A stretch of DNA of 64,000 bases from Cricetulus griseus. Lineage: Eukaryota; Chordata; Mammalia; Rodentia; Cricetidae. Every line of letters starts with the position of its first letter. The first letter of the stretch is position 1. The translations under genes and the position numbers were made by a program. The notes below the pieces were generated by a model. The model was given only the letters and a program-made list of their open reading frames with translations, did not search any database and was not told the DNA's origin. Below, piece by piece: positions 12,243 to 23,500 of this stretch. The stretch spans positions 231,915,667 to 231,979,666 of the forward strand of contig NW_023276807.1 of assembly GCF_003668045.3 (NCBI RefSeq), read 5' to 3'.

Positions 12243-13796
12243 CCTCAGTATATGAACAGGCATGACAGGCAAGCAGCATTCATCGGCTGAAAATGGAGAC
12301 TATGCTGAGACAATCTCTTCGTTCTAAACTCCCTGGAAACAGAATGCCTTGTGTATCCCCAGGCTCCCCAGTAGCTTGATAATGAGTCTTATTTGAAGTC
12401 AGTAACTCATCTTGTAAAGGAGAAGCAATGCTTATAAAGGAGATGTAATTTCACCACCACCACCACTCCCCCGCCCCCAGCCCATCTTTCTGCCCCTCTC
12501 CAAGTCCTGGAACCTAGCACAAGCTCAGGACCTGTAGACTCTCTGGCCTCAGACAGGAGAAAGAACCCAGAGCTCCGCCCTCTGATCTGCTCTGTATGCC
12601 TGAGAAGTAGGGTATCACCTCTGCCTCTGCCTCCTTTGCCAAAGCCCAGGCTTTGTTTCTGGCATCGAAACCCTATCTTGCTTCTCCAGCCCGAAGCTCA
12701 GCAGAGTTAACCTGACAGATGCTTAGCAGTTCTTAACCTCTGGCCCCGAGTACTTGTTGCTAAACCCATTCCCTATGGACCCAGTCAGAGTCCTGGACCA
12801 GAGTAACGTGTGCCCTGTAATGTGTGGACAAGGTTCCTGCCCTAGTCTGCTTGCTCTGCCTGGACTGTGACTGTGGACTGCTGGCAATCTGTGTACTCAG
12901 TCATTCACTGACAGCCCAGGCTCTGGAGGAAACCTGCAGTGTTCCCATTTGCCCTGATTGCTCCATCCCCTCTTAAACTCTTGGAACACTGTGTTCTGCC
13001 TTCTGGGCCAGACCTGATTTGGCACCGACAGCTTGTCTCTGTCCCCCTCCCTCATCCTCAGCCCCAGTCTGTCTTCTCTGTTCACACCTGACCTAGTTAT
13101 ATGCAGCTTTGATCTGGGAGAGACCCAGCTGCCTCCTTTTTTTCCCAATGAGGATAAATTCTCACGTACAACAGGACCCTCTTTCCTGAGGTGTCTACTA
13201 GAAACGACAGAGCAAGATCAAGGCACTACTGGAGGAAACCCTGCAAAGAGAAGAGAAGGACGGTGGTACTCACACAGCAATGGGATCCAGCTGGCAGATA
13301 GACATCTGGCATGGAAGGGACTGCCACTCCAGCCAGAAGCACGAGACACTCACCAGCTTGCATGGCACTCCCCCTTCTGGTCTGCAAGATGCCTTGGAGC
13401 TTTCTCAGTGTACCGTGGTCATCTGGCCCGTGCACCTCATGGTAGAGCTGGGGACGTTACTTGGAATTCCTCATACTTATGAGACTTCCTGCTGGCAGTT
13501 CCTTTCTGGGATAACTCTTCCATTTGGCTCCTGTAGTCATCCTTTTCTCTGGGCTTGGGGCCCATCAAGTCCTGTTATTTTCCGGGATGAAGAATTTATA
13601 GTTATCCTTGGTACATTGCAGTAGTAGTAGTAGAAATGCTCAAGAAACGCTGAATGAATGGATGGAGCTAATTAGTTCAGCTGTCATCCCACTAAAACCC
13701 TACTGTAAATTCTCTGAACCACACTCTGAAATGTCCATCTTGTCCAGTCTGTGCCACTAGCTTTGGAAGCTGCAACATGTTTGAGAGCCACAAAAT

Positions 13797-13935
13797 GAGT
13801 TCAAGGCTAGCCTGGGCAACTTAGTGAGTCGCAAACTAAAAGGGGGAAAGAAGGCTGAAGGCAGAGCCCGGTGATAGAGTGCTTGCCTGGCATGTGCAAG
13901 GCCCTTGGTTCAGTCCCCAATACTAAAAATATACA
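13797..13935 (+). mobile_element. B4-type SINE (B1 half fused to ID half)
   Basis: A B1-like piece (GTTCAAGGCTAGCCTGGGCA) is followed by an ID-like piece with TGATAGAGTGCTTGCCTGGC and GCAAGGCCCTTGGTTCAGTC, which keeps tRNA-Ala-like A and B box outlines. The order matches composite B4/RSINE elements. Confidence 0.65.
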
Positions 13936-15057
13936 AGCTCCTCTCAGGAGTAAAATCCCGGACCCTGATATGAACCCAAAAGCCAGATGTCTGTTTCAGT
14001 CATTCATCCTTCCAACTGAAACAAGAAACACTGCTAAGTTTCTGCTTCCTGCCATCCATGTCTTTGGAGCCAGGGTCACAGGGAGGAACAAGAAAGTACC
14101 ATGGTGGAAATAAACCTTGGTTCATCTATAAGCAGTGTTTCTTAAAGTTAGTGCTGTTACATCCTTGAAGGGACCCTTCCACGCTGCAGTGTGAGCTGGC
14201 TTCCTCTTTCCCTAGGGTAGAGATGGTAGCTCCTTGTCCAAAGCTCTCACCTGCCAGGCCAGGGACCTGGGGCTCAGCGTTTGCATTGCCTGTACCTGTG
14301 GCTGCTGAGTGTTGTATTAGACTTTTAGAGCTTCTACTTCTTCAGTTTAATGAGTAGTACATAATATGTTTTTATGGCATTTGAGAAATAATTTCTGTTT
14401 ATGCAACTGTTATTAAAAAAGTGTTTCCTTTTTAAAAAAAAGAAAAACTAATCCTTTCCTCCTTTCCCACTCCCACACTGAATCCTGGACCCTTTGAGGT
14501 CCAGCATAGCTTGTGTTAATTCCTTTCTAAGCCCCTGCAATCACCGTGCAGATTTCATTAAACCTCATAGTCTCTTCCTGCTTACTGATGCCTCAGAAAA
14601 GGCGAAGCAACCCCTGTTCCATACTAAACATTCTGCTCAGGAATATACTGTCTTTTGTCTCCATTGCTTAGTATTTATCTATTTGGCCTCGAGATAGAAA
14701 GCAGACAGGCGTCTGTTCTGTTCGAACTAAAGGCAACCTCCAGCACCAGGCTCCCATCTCATTTGTGAGAAACATCTGTTTATTATAATGCACAGGGCTC
14801 CAGTTTCAGGGTTTGCAGTCCTGAGCAGCTCCAGCCTTAAATCATCCCGTGTTGGCAAACAATAGTGAAGGCCAGGCCAGGAGAAAAACAGATGTATGGG
14901 ATGAGATTAAACAAAGAGCACAAGCAAGCCAGCATTCCCACCCCTGGTGTTTGTGGCTAATGTGCTCACCTATGGAAGCAAGTGTTTCAGGGGCTGTAAC
15001 GTTGATAGCCTTTGTGCCCTGGAACTTCTTTAGGATTGTCACCTATGTCAGCAGAAG

Positions 15058-15060
<3 letters not shown>

Positions 15061-15114
<54 letters not shown>
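15061..15114. repeat. (GT)27 microsatellite
   Basis: Uninterrupted run of 27 GT units, a good candidate for length polymorphism. Confidence 0.99.
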
Positions 15115-15116
<2 letters not shown>

Positions 15117-15234
15117 ATTTTATGGGTACATTTTTAGATGTAGTATCCTATATTAGATAATTGTGCCGTGTGCTGGTAGCCAAGCTCGGTAATGTGTAAG
15201 AGTTTCCCAAGTGGTACGCTTTTGAAGGCATGGA

Positions 15235-15500
15235 GGGGTCATGAAGAGCAGCTGAGGCTGTGTACCATGTGAAGCCAGGAGAGGCCATTACTGAATGTGT
15301 AGCATCATTTGAAAGAGGAGCAAGCCACTAAGCATCATTCCTCCATGGTCTCTACATCAGTTCCTGCCTCCAGATTTCTGCTTTGAGTTCTTGTACTGAC
15401 TTTCCTTGATTATGCACTGTAAGCTAAAAGATGAACTAAACCCTTTTTTTCCCCAAGTTGCTTTTGGTCATTGTGTTTTAGCAGTTATAGAAGAGTAAGT
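15235..15500 (+). mobile_element. 3' part of rodent LTR-like repeat
   Basis: Shares with 21-405 the order CTCCATGGTCTCTACATCAG, CTGCCTCCAG, a T/C-rich run, and AAGTTGCTTTTGGTCATTGT before a degenerate end. Same family and same orientation as that copy. Confidence 0.6.
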
Positions 15501-15570
15501 AATATAGCAATGAATCAAGTTGAGTCACTTTAAATTAGAACATTGAAACCTTCATACATTCTTAAATATG

Positions 15571-15690
15571 GAGCCAGACCTGGGCCCTTGCTCCAGCTCT
15601 GTCATTTGTCTGCTTAATGATGTAAATGCTTTAAATGTCCATTTCTTTGCCTATGAGGCATCATGACACAGTGAAACCTTATGATGAATT
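15571..15690 (+). mobile_element. possible MIR fragment
   Basis: GAGCCAGACCTGGGCCCTTG, a middle part, and TGTCCATTTCTTTGCCTATG resemble the MIR core order, but with many changes. Confidence 0.35.
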
Positions 15691-16699
15691 TATGAATCAC
15701 CAGTTTGGGTCTCATCCTTGTCCATTTCTAAACCTCTTTGTCTTCTCAGTATCACTGTTCTGACCCCTGTTGTCACAGAATTGTGGAATACTGGAATGCC
15801 ATTGTAGTTGGAATGCAACACACATGCCACACACCCAAAATAAAACCATCTGACTTCAGCCAGGCTAGTAGACTGAAGTTACAGATCAGGGCTACATTGC
15901 TTAAACTGTTCCACCCAGGGAGAGGTCCCACATGTCCACAGTAGTTAGAGGACTCCTGTGTCTTTTCCCTGAAAGGAAAAGACTGGCCTTCCACATCTTC
16001 AAGTTTCTATATAAACTGCATCATTGCTTTTGTTGTTAGGTTTATCTAATGGCTCAGCAAGCTAAGCAAAGAATAAAGCCATATACAGGGCCAAGGTTCC
16101 TATGTCCATGAGAACTCAACAGGAGAGGGGCTCATGCAGGTCAAAGGGCAAATACCTAAGAGACAGGGAAACACAGATGATGAAGGAGTAGTTTAGTTTC
16201 TTCCTTGCAGTGTGGTAAACAGTCATCATATCCTCTCTTGGTGTGATGTCTGCTTAGCAACTTTATTTTACTAGAGAGAGAATTGTTTTCTACAAAGAGA
16301 AAAATCCCCAAGAGAGGCATCTCCTTTGTACCTAGTTTTGCAAATATCCCTGTGGTTAGAAATGGCTTACTTTATTTTTTAGTGATAGATGTATCAGATC
16401 TATTTGTCACTGTCACATGTAGAATGATGCTTTAAAGTGTTAGAATGTATGTACACATGGAGAAGTGGTTCCATTTAACTACCCATGGATCTCCTCATAT
16501 AGTTGTCATGTTCATGGATGGTAAGAACCTTCAGTATCTACCTCCATTTGCCACAATGTTTCTTATTAGAAACCATAGTCATTAACATGGACAGCAGATC
16601 TCCAGAACCTGCCATCCAGCTCTAATTATCTTATCTTTTGACCAACCTCCTACCCAGCCCCACCCAGTAGAATGACAAACACCCTTCTACTGTATCCTT

Positions 16700-17110
16700 C
16701 TATTAATTAAATTTTATTTTATTTTTTTTTTTAGATTTTGTGATAAGGCACTTGGTTGTATTTGTAATCCTGGCTTATTGCTCTTAGAGGGCATCCATAA
16801 TGCCAGGAGTCCTTTTTATTGCTGGCTAGTACTTCACTGTTCACACACCACAGTTACTTAATCCTCCTCACACATCTGGGTTGACTTCCCATCCTGGCTA
16901 TTGTGACCCATGCTGCAGTGCACATGGGGGTGTAGATGTCTCTTAATTCATTCCTTTTGGATATATATACCTACCGGTGGGATCACTAGGCCCATGATAG
17001 TTCTATTTGTACCGATTTCCATAACGGCTACATTTATTTATACAAGGGCTCTCTTTTCTCTATGTCCTTGGCAACACTTATTATCCTTTTAAAATCCTTG
17101 TATATCACCT
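16700..17110 (-). mobile_element. L1 fragment, 3' region
   Basis: The plus strand carries GGCTATTGTGACCCATGCTG, CCTTTTGGATATATATACCT, GTGGGATCACTAGG and CCATAACGGCTAC in the order of antisense mammalian L1 3' sequence. It is diverged and non-coding. Confidence 0.7.
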
Positions 17111-17900
17111 TTGACATTATTTGCTTCATTGTCACACTCAGAAATCAATTCAGCATTTTATATGGGAAATCTATCCTCCTTGGCTCTGTTTAGTTTTGTA
17201 GTTGTTTTTGATACAGGGCATAAAATCTTCAGAACGATGGGCCAAATGTTTATTGATAGAATAAAAGGAAGTAAATGTGATTATATAATAGAAATTCAGA
17301 AATATATATAGCTAATTTTATACCTGCATGCCTCTAACCCAGTCATAGCAATTATAATCACTCTTTCGTGTCAGGCCCCTTCTCCTAGGAGAAATGGGTT
17401 AGGTGGGACCCAAGTGATCGTTATGAAGCATGCACATATAAATTGAACCTTCCCAAATGTAGGTCACTTGGGCAAGAAGGCACTTTTGATAAAACTAGGC
17501 TGACAATTAGATTCGTAGGGCACTTCCGTGCTAATACTCTTTTCATATCCTAAATCATAAGACAGTGTAAACAATACCCTAACATTAAGGAACAGAAAAT
17601 TGCATTCCCAGTAACAGCAGAGCTTCATGGCACATGGTTTCACACTTTATTATGCTGTGTTCTGTTCTGCTGCGCTAATATTTTAAGTACTATAATTCCC
17701 TTTTTTGTATAATTGTAGGTTCTTCATTTTCCTCTTTCCCGCCCTTCACCTTTCTAGAATAGCTTTCTGTAATGCTCCATCATATGCCAAGAAGAACCCT
17801 TGAAAAAGAGAAAATGTAAAGTCAGACTAATCTGTGCAGGACAGAGACACAAACAGAGTGAAAAATCGCTAGCCAAAGTGTTGTCTTGTGTTCTTTGCAG

Positions 17901-18074
17901 ACTCCATCTGTGTGCCGGGCTTTGATCCAGGCCTCAATATGATGACTGGAATCACCCCCATTAACCCGATGATACCAGGCCTGGGGCTGGTACCACCCCC
18001 ACCCCCAACAGAAGTGGCTGTTGTCAAAGAAATAATCCACTGCAAGAGCTGTACTCTGTTCCCCCAAAATCCAA
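17901..18074 (+). CDS. ENOX1: ENOX1 internal exon 1 of 6 in window (proline-rich linker with CxxC)
   Basis: This is the first ENOX1 exon in the window: 174 nt, entering and leaving in phase 1 (two bases finish a split Asp codon, 57 full codons follow, and one base begins a split Asn codon). The acceptor is a good T-rich tract ending TTTGCAG and the donor is A|GTAAGT, so both sites are strong. The peptide starts SICVPGFDPGLNMM, continues through a Gly/Pro/Met-rich stretch to a run of five prolines, and ends with IIHCKSCTLFPQNP. HCKSC gives a CxxC pair just ahead of the RRM; a redox or metal-binding role is my inference. ENOX proteins are known as cell-surface hydroquinone/NADH oxidases with protein disulfide-thiol interchange activity. 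Reading through the donor meets TAG at 18080-18082, so intron retention would stop translation at once. An antisense reading frame across this exon is a shadow. Confidence 0.95.
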
Positions 18075-19206
18075 GTAAGTAGAAGCGAGAAGTGTGGGCT
18101 TTGTCCTTTGAAATAGTGTTGTGTTCATTTTCAGATGTGAAATGTTTGTTCTCCCCAAGGCCTTCACCTCTATGTTAGGAAATGACCACAAGGGTGTGTT
18201 CATGCATCTGTCCAGCCCCTGAGAGTTTATGTAGAACTTTAGGAATCTTTTCTTTGTGCAGTGAACTAGGAATTTCTGGAACGCATCATGTGAAATCTAT
18301 CACCCTGTCTAGCCCTTCACAAAAGGGAGAAAAAGTCTAATGTGTTTTGTTGGTAGAAATTTGAATTAATCTGGCAGTGGGCAATTTGGGCAAAAGGTGA
18401 GGGGCTAAGGGAGGAATTTACAGCTCAGAATTTTGGGGCCAAATCACACTCACTTAAACGACCTATATATTTGATTAAATTTAGCCTCGGATACTAAGTT
18501 TATAGGCTTAAATAGCTAGAGTTTTTAATTCATATTAATCAGCGTTGCCTATTGGAAGTGGACTTTTGAGGAGATTGCCTTAGTAATCTACATATAAACT
18601 AGGCAAAATGTTGTGACAGCATACACTTTATCTTTTCATACGGCCTCCTCAGACTTTAATAGTGTGCTCATTTAAATGTGAATAATAACAGAGGTTTTAT
18701 TCAGACTCAGCATTTTGCAGCCAGGTAAGTATTGTCACATGCTCTCATGGGCTGTGTTTTCCTCTTTCTGTGATGCCGCCTCTTTGTCTGGCCAGAAGAC
18801 AAAGCGGTAACAAGCCAGGGTTTTTCATCATGTTGTCATTTCATCATGTTTTGTGCTTTGTGAAGCTTTCTCCCCTCCTTTTTAATTTTTTTTTTAAATT
18901 TTTCTGGGTATCTGTGTTATGAAAGAGAAATGACATTATGGTAACGTGTGTTATCTTTTCCTCGGACAAGCATAGGCACTCTGTGGAAGTGGGCATGGGA
19001 AATACAGGTTGGAAGGGTGAGGGGAGGAGATCAGGAAATATGACAACCAAGGGGAAGGATGGCGTGGGAGTGGGGAATATAAATTGGGGTAAAAACTGAC
19101 TGTGCCTCAGTCTGGAGAGAACTCTGCAAGCCTAACTTTTGCCCAGTGAACGTAGTAAAAAGCCAATCAATAAAAGACAAAACTCTGTGTTTCATTGTGA
19201 TATTAG
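18075..19206 (+). other. ENOX1: ENOX1 intron, 1132 nt
   Basis: Short intron between the linker exon and the first RRM exon. It has a GTAAGT start and a weak TATTAG end. It is AT-rich, with short T runs near 18880-18900. No repeat family is recognised. Confidence 0.9.
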
Positions 19207-19413
19207 ATCTTCCACCTCCTTCCACAAGAGAACGACCTCCAGGGTGTAAGACTGTGTTTGTCGGAGGATTACCGGAAAACGCTACTGAAGAAATTATTCA
19301 AGAGGTCTTTGAGCAGTGCGGAGATATTACAGCCATCAGAAAGAGCAAGAAGAATTTTTGTCACATTCGCTTTGCAGAGGAATTCATGGTTGATAAAGCC
19401 ATTTATCTTTCTG
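19207..19413 (+). CDS. ENOX1: ENOX1 internal exon 2 of 6 (N-terminal part of RRM)
   Basis: This 207-nt exon is phase 1 at both ends and starts by completing the Asn codon left by the previous exon (NLPPPSTRERPPG). It encodes most of an RNA recognition motif: an RNP2-like strand VFVGGL at about residues 19-24 of the exon, the helix NATEEIIQEVFEQCG, and an RNP1-like strand KNFCHIRFA, with the aromatic positions expected for RNP1. The domain finishes in the next exon. RRM folds usually bind single-stranded RNA, which is surprising in a protein known as an ecto-oxidase. Both splice sites look weaker than those of the other exons: the acceptor tract is broken by purines and ends GATATTAG, and the donor is G|GTACTT. 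Read-through gives 20 intron codons and then TGA at 19473-19475. An upstream ATG at 19146 lies in the intron and is not a start. Confidence 0.95.
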
Positions 19414-19419
19414 GTACTT
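19414..19419 (+). promoter_or_regulatory. weak 5' splice site of the first RRM exon
   Basis: The donor sequence is GTACTT after G, so it lacks the usual A at +3, A at +4 and G at +5 pattern of GTAAGT seen at the other exons. It is fixed as the true junction because splicing here to 22640 restores the family sequence (LSGYRMR). The weakness may allow regulated skipping of this frame-neutral exon. Confidence 0.7.
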
Positions 19420-22404
19420 CGCTTTACAAAAGGGGTTTGCTAGGCATTTTGTCCTATTTTGTGATGTTAATATGAGCTCATTCCCTTTTGCTTAATGCAC
19501 TGTAAGTCCTAATAGTTTGGGGCAGGGGAAGGAGGTATTCGCCTTTTAGCTTGGCTGCCATGTGCTCTTGTTAAGCCCCGTGCCTCTCCACAGGCAGGAT
19601 TTGCTACCATCCAGTCTTGAGGAATTCCACAGAGTTTCTAATTAATGTTCTCAAGTGCATATTAGATGAAAAGCAATATTTTCAGTACCCAGGACCATTA
19701 TTATTACTGGATGTAATCCTCTGGGGGAGTAAAGTACTCTCTCAGAATAATTTCATTTTTTAAAAGTGTTTTTACAATCTTCACCCCAGGGATACTGAAG
19801 CAAGATCCCCTCCTTACAGGGCATTTGTTCCTGAGTCTGTGATAGGTCCACTGTCATCGCGCACTTGCTTTAGTTTGGCACCTGCTCTACCATCCTTATC
19901 CTTAGGGCCAGGTTTTAGGAGAGTTTTAAGAATGTTAGAAGGAAGCCTAGTGCTGCCTTCCACTGTGTGGATATTTATTTGGACAAGTAAGTAGAGTCAA
20001 TGCACAAAACCTCAGTCAAATCAAAAGATAGGGAGGCTAATATTGACATGTGACTTTAGAAGTGTTTATTTTTTAGATTCCACTCACTGCCCTTTGCTCA
20101 TACTCCTGTGACATTTGTGCGGTGCATCACTCTGCAAGCCAACTACCTAATTCTGAGCAAAGGTAACCTGGGATGCAAGAGTCAAATAAAACAGGTGACC
20201 ACCACCACCAGGTTTCCTAAAGTCTTCAGCCAGCCTCCACCGCCGTAGCCTTCTGTGTAAACTCCAGAAGTGCTGAGGCTATTTCAACACCTCAGAGACT
20301 TTCTTGCCCTAGACGGGGATCCAAAGAATATTAAAACCCTTACTGGAAGTAAGCAGACAAAGTGAAAAATTAAGTCTGACCATCCCACACTGGAAATGAA
20401 AGGCAGACCCAGAATAATAAAGAATAATAAAGGTGTTTTGTAGTGCACACCCATCGTTAGACCCTTGGGAATCCTGGAGAGGAGGGCGCAGACTTTCTGT
20501 CTCCTTCCACTGCAGAATAGCCAGTTTACCAGCCCTTGCTTTTAGATGGAGTCAATCTCATGAATATGAAGTGCAGTGTGGGAACCACTGGGTGTGGGAT
20601 TGTTTTTAACCAAACAACCCTGGCCCGGGTAGAGATAGATGGATGCTTCTTCACCATCAGTGCCTGCCTGGAAATCTGGGTTTTGGTCACTACATTCAAT
20701 TAAACTATGACTGGTCCCTAAGACTGTAACTTCATCTCAGGTATTGAAGAAGAGGTAGGTGAATGGTGCTTCTCAGAACTAACACAATTCAACTTGAAGA
20801 CACTAACAAAGATGAACAGGGCCAAACATACACACACGGAGAGGTGGAGACTTAAACTTAGAGGTCCCACCTGGAGCCTCCCCTGCCGGGTGCAGAGAGG
20901 TCTCCACCTCGACTAGGGTAGCCTCAGCTGCAGAAGAGCTGAGGAATTCTGAAAGCACAGCTAACTGGGGGTGAGCACAGGAAGGAGAGCAGGTTGCCCC
21001 TCCTCTGTGTCATCTCCTGCAAACCCAAACCCAGCTGGAATGCCTAATTTTAGGACCACTTTCACATTTGAGGGCCAGGCTAAGTTTAGCCTCAGCCTCA
21101 TCAGTGCCTTTTAAGGCTGTAATGATGATGTTCCGAGGAGAGAGAGGACCAGAAATGTAGCAAGTGATTCTCTGGCTACAAGCAGGGGAAGTTGTTCAAC
21201 CAACTGCGAGAGCCGGCCAGTACCTGGCCTGCTGCTGTAACTCTCTGCAGCCCACCACCAAGACACTTTGCTTCAGCATTAATTCTGCCCACATGTGGGT
21301 GACCAATTGCATGACTGATGGGTATTGTTATATTAGGTTTTTAGATAATGCTGTGGAAACCTAGAAGAGAGTTCAACACAGACGAGATCTGTAGCAGATT
21401 TGTAACTTCTCAAAAGTGTCAAGTGCCCTGCTGGGGAAAATCCAGCCTCCACGGGGATTTGTAGCTGTGCTCTGACCCCAAATGCTATGGTTACCCGTTG
21501 AAGTGTACCATGGCATGGTGCACACAGCACAGCAAAGCCTAGAATTTTCCACTTGCATCTTATTTACAAAGTCCCTGCATGGCAAAGGTGCTTAATTTTG
21601 CTTTCTCCTCTAGCAGTCCCTGGCAGACATGCTCCCACTAAGATGTGAATTTATGTTGTGAAAATCTGAGAACTTCAAGCTGAAGAGCAACCTCACAGTC
21701 ACCCCCCCACCCCCAGTTGAAGTCAGGCTATCTGGCTGCATTCCGTCCTGTGTTGACCTCTCACACACCTACCCATGTTGGGTAGCTCACAGTAACCCCA
21801 CTACCACCACCATTATTCCAGGTCCACTTTTTATTTTTTTTTCCCCTGACCTAGCTTTGGGCTCTTGCACAACCCTCTTGAGGCCTTCAAAGATTGCATG
21901 GACAATTTTTTGTGGTACTGCAGGCTGGATGAGGTGCTATGGGGCCTGTTGATTAAAGGTAAAATACTCTCCTCCATGCCCCCAGGGGATAAGTGGAAAT
22001 AAAACAGCATTGCGGAATTGCCTGGGTAATTGTGGCTTCTGTAGCGGCTGAGAGAAAACTGAACGAGCAGTGTTTGCTAGGGGAATGAAGCGGTAGGCTG
22101 TGAGTAAAGTTCTGGAATTTACCTTGCAGGTCCCTTTAAATATCAGAGACGCTCATTATTTACTCATACTCTGCCTCCTTCCAAAAAGAATTTCCGAGTG
22201 TTTAGCAATAGAGTTATAGTACATTAAAGGAACAAAAGCTCAAAACAAAACAAAAAACAAAAAACAAAGCCAGCAAGACCAGGTTTAGAGGTTTAGAGAA
22301 AAACCTACGAATGCCAAATTTGTTTCTGAACTCCCTAGAAGCCAAAGGGAGGGAGGAATGGTCAGAATTCAGGGCGTAGGTTCTCAGTTGGTGATGCTGG
22401 ATGA

Positions 22405-22415
22405 CCCCCCCCCCC
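22405..22415. repeat. poly-C run (11 nt)
   Basis: Eleven consecutive C on the plus strand; prone to sequencing and replication slippage. Confidence 0.9.
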
Positions 22416-22639
22416 AGCATGGTGAGGGTCTCTCTGAGAAACTTCTGGGGTTATCTCCACATCAGTGTTTCCTGGTAAACTGGTTGGAAAGACTCCTGCT
22501 TCCCATCTCCTAGAGGGAAAGGTATCCACTCCTGTCCAGAGGCCAACGAAACAAATGCATGGTTGCCTAGCCTGTGGGAAACCTGGACCAGAATGTGTGT
22601 CCCCTGAGCTGAGGTGACATGGCTTTCCGATGCTTTTAG

Positions 22640-22873
22640 GTTACCGGATGCGATTAGGGTCTAGCACGGATAAAAAGGATTCTGGCCGCCTTCACGTCGA
22701 CTTTGCCCAGGCCAGGGATGACTTTTACGAGTGGGAATGCAAGCAGAGGATGCGGGCCAGGGAGGAGCGGCATAGACGCAAGCTGGAGGAAGACAGGCTG
22801 CGGCCGCCCTCGCCACCCGCCATCATGCACTACTCAGAGCACGAAGCTGCCCTGCTGGCAGAGAAGCTGAAAG
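22640..22873 (+). CDS. ENOX1: ENOX1 internal exon 3 of 6 (end of RRM and basic helix)
   Basis: This 234-nt exon, again phase 1 to phase 1, starts by completing a Gly codon (SG|YRMRLG) and ends AAAG|GTAAGG, a strong donor; the acceptor is GCTTTTAG. It encodes the final RRM strand (GRLHVDFAQARDD), then a strongly charged helix with many Arg/Lys/Glu residues (KQRMRAREERHRRKLEEDR), a PPSPP turn, and the start of a helical segment (HYSEHEAALLAEKLK). The Arg-rich helix directly after the RRM resembles basic extensions that help RNA or membrane binding in other proteins, but this is inference. The residues IMHYSEHEAAL fit ENOX1 better than ENOX2 as I recall them. Local GC content is higher than in the surrounding intron. 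Read-through adds a few Gly-rich codons and reaches TAG at 22906-22908. Confidence 0.96.
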
Positions 22874-23454
22874 GTAAGGAGGGCTCCCACGGGGGAGGTC
22901 TCTACTAGCTTAGCTGCTACTTGATGAAAGAGTAAGGAGGCCATCTCCAGATGCCCCATCCCAGTGTGCCCGGTCCCCTGAAGGCTACTTGCACGTGGGA
23001 GGGAGCTGGAATCTGCAGAGCCCTGGGTGCCATCATCCTGCTAGGGAAAGAGCTGTTACTCTGTGAAACTCTCTGTATGAAGGGCAGAAGGGCAGGCAGC
23101 CACAATCCCAGCAGCAACCTGTGGTCCCCAGCCTGTGCTTAGTGAGCCAGGGCAGAGGCCTCACCTATGAGTCAGCATTTTCTAGTGCTGAGTTCTGTGG
23201 CATGTCCACTAGACACTGAAAGCTTTTTCCAGACAGCTTTCCATAGGATGCTAGCAAGAGAAAAGAAAAATGTAGGCAGGCCCGCTCTCTTCAGAGATAG
23301 AGTTGAAGGAGCCATTTTCAGGCCTACAAAGGATTGACAAGAAAGGAGGGGGAATTCTTTACTTTCTGCTGGGGCCTCCCCTGGGTTTGAGGGTGGAGCC
23401 AATAAGGATCCAAAGAGATGAGGAGCAGACCCACTGAGCTAAGGTTTGAAATTA

Positions 23455-23500
23455 GTGTGTGTGTGGTGGTGGTGGTGGTGGTGGGGTGCACTTGTGTGTG
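23455..23500. repeat. GT / GGT compound simple repeat
   Basis: Short GT run followed by several GGT units and another GT run. On the minus strand it gives a low-complexity Thr/His frame that is not a gene. Confidence 0.9.

Larger units (their letters stand above)
1..17900 (+). other. ENOX1: ENOX1 upstream intron (partial, at least 17.9 kb)
   Basis: No exon, CpG island or credible protein is seen here. Long frames are low-complexity, repeat-derived or random. The repeats are listed separately. Stretches 5000-7000, 8000-11800, 12250-13790 and 17300-17880 hold no repeat or gene that I can name, apart from the MIR/L2-like fragments listed. The preceding ENOX1 exon must lie before the window because exon 1 begins with a split codon. 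Confidence 0.85.
19414..22639 (+). other. ENOX1: ENOX1 intron, 3226 nt, inside the RRM
   Basis: This intron interrupts the RRM between its RNP1 strand and its last strand. It holds an A-rich simple tract around 22238-22267 and a run of 11 C at 22405-22415. No clear interspersed repeat or gene is seen, so it is relatively repeat-poor for this window. Confidence 0.9.

Noticed and set aside
13033..13624. Overlapping frames of 149 and 114 codons
   Set aside because: Two frames in different phases over the same DNA, neither resembling a known protein; consistent with chance in a slightly GC-richer stretch.
17822..18067. Minus-strand 81-codon frame opposite exon 1
   Set aside because: Antisense shadow of the conserved coding exon.
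19146..19475. Apparent single ORF with ATG at 19146 containing the RRM
   Set aside because: It is exon 2 extended into both introns; AG at 19205-19206 and the donor at 19414 set the true limits.
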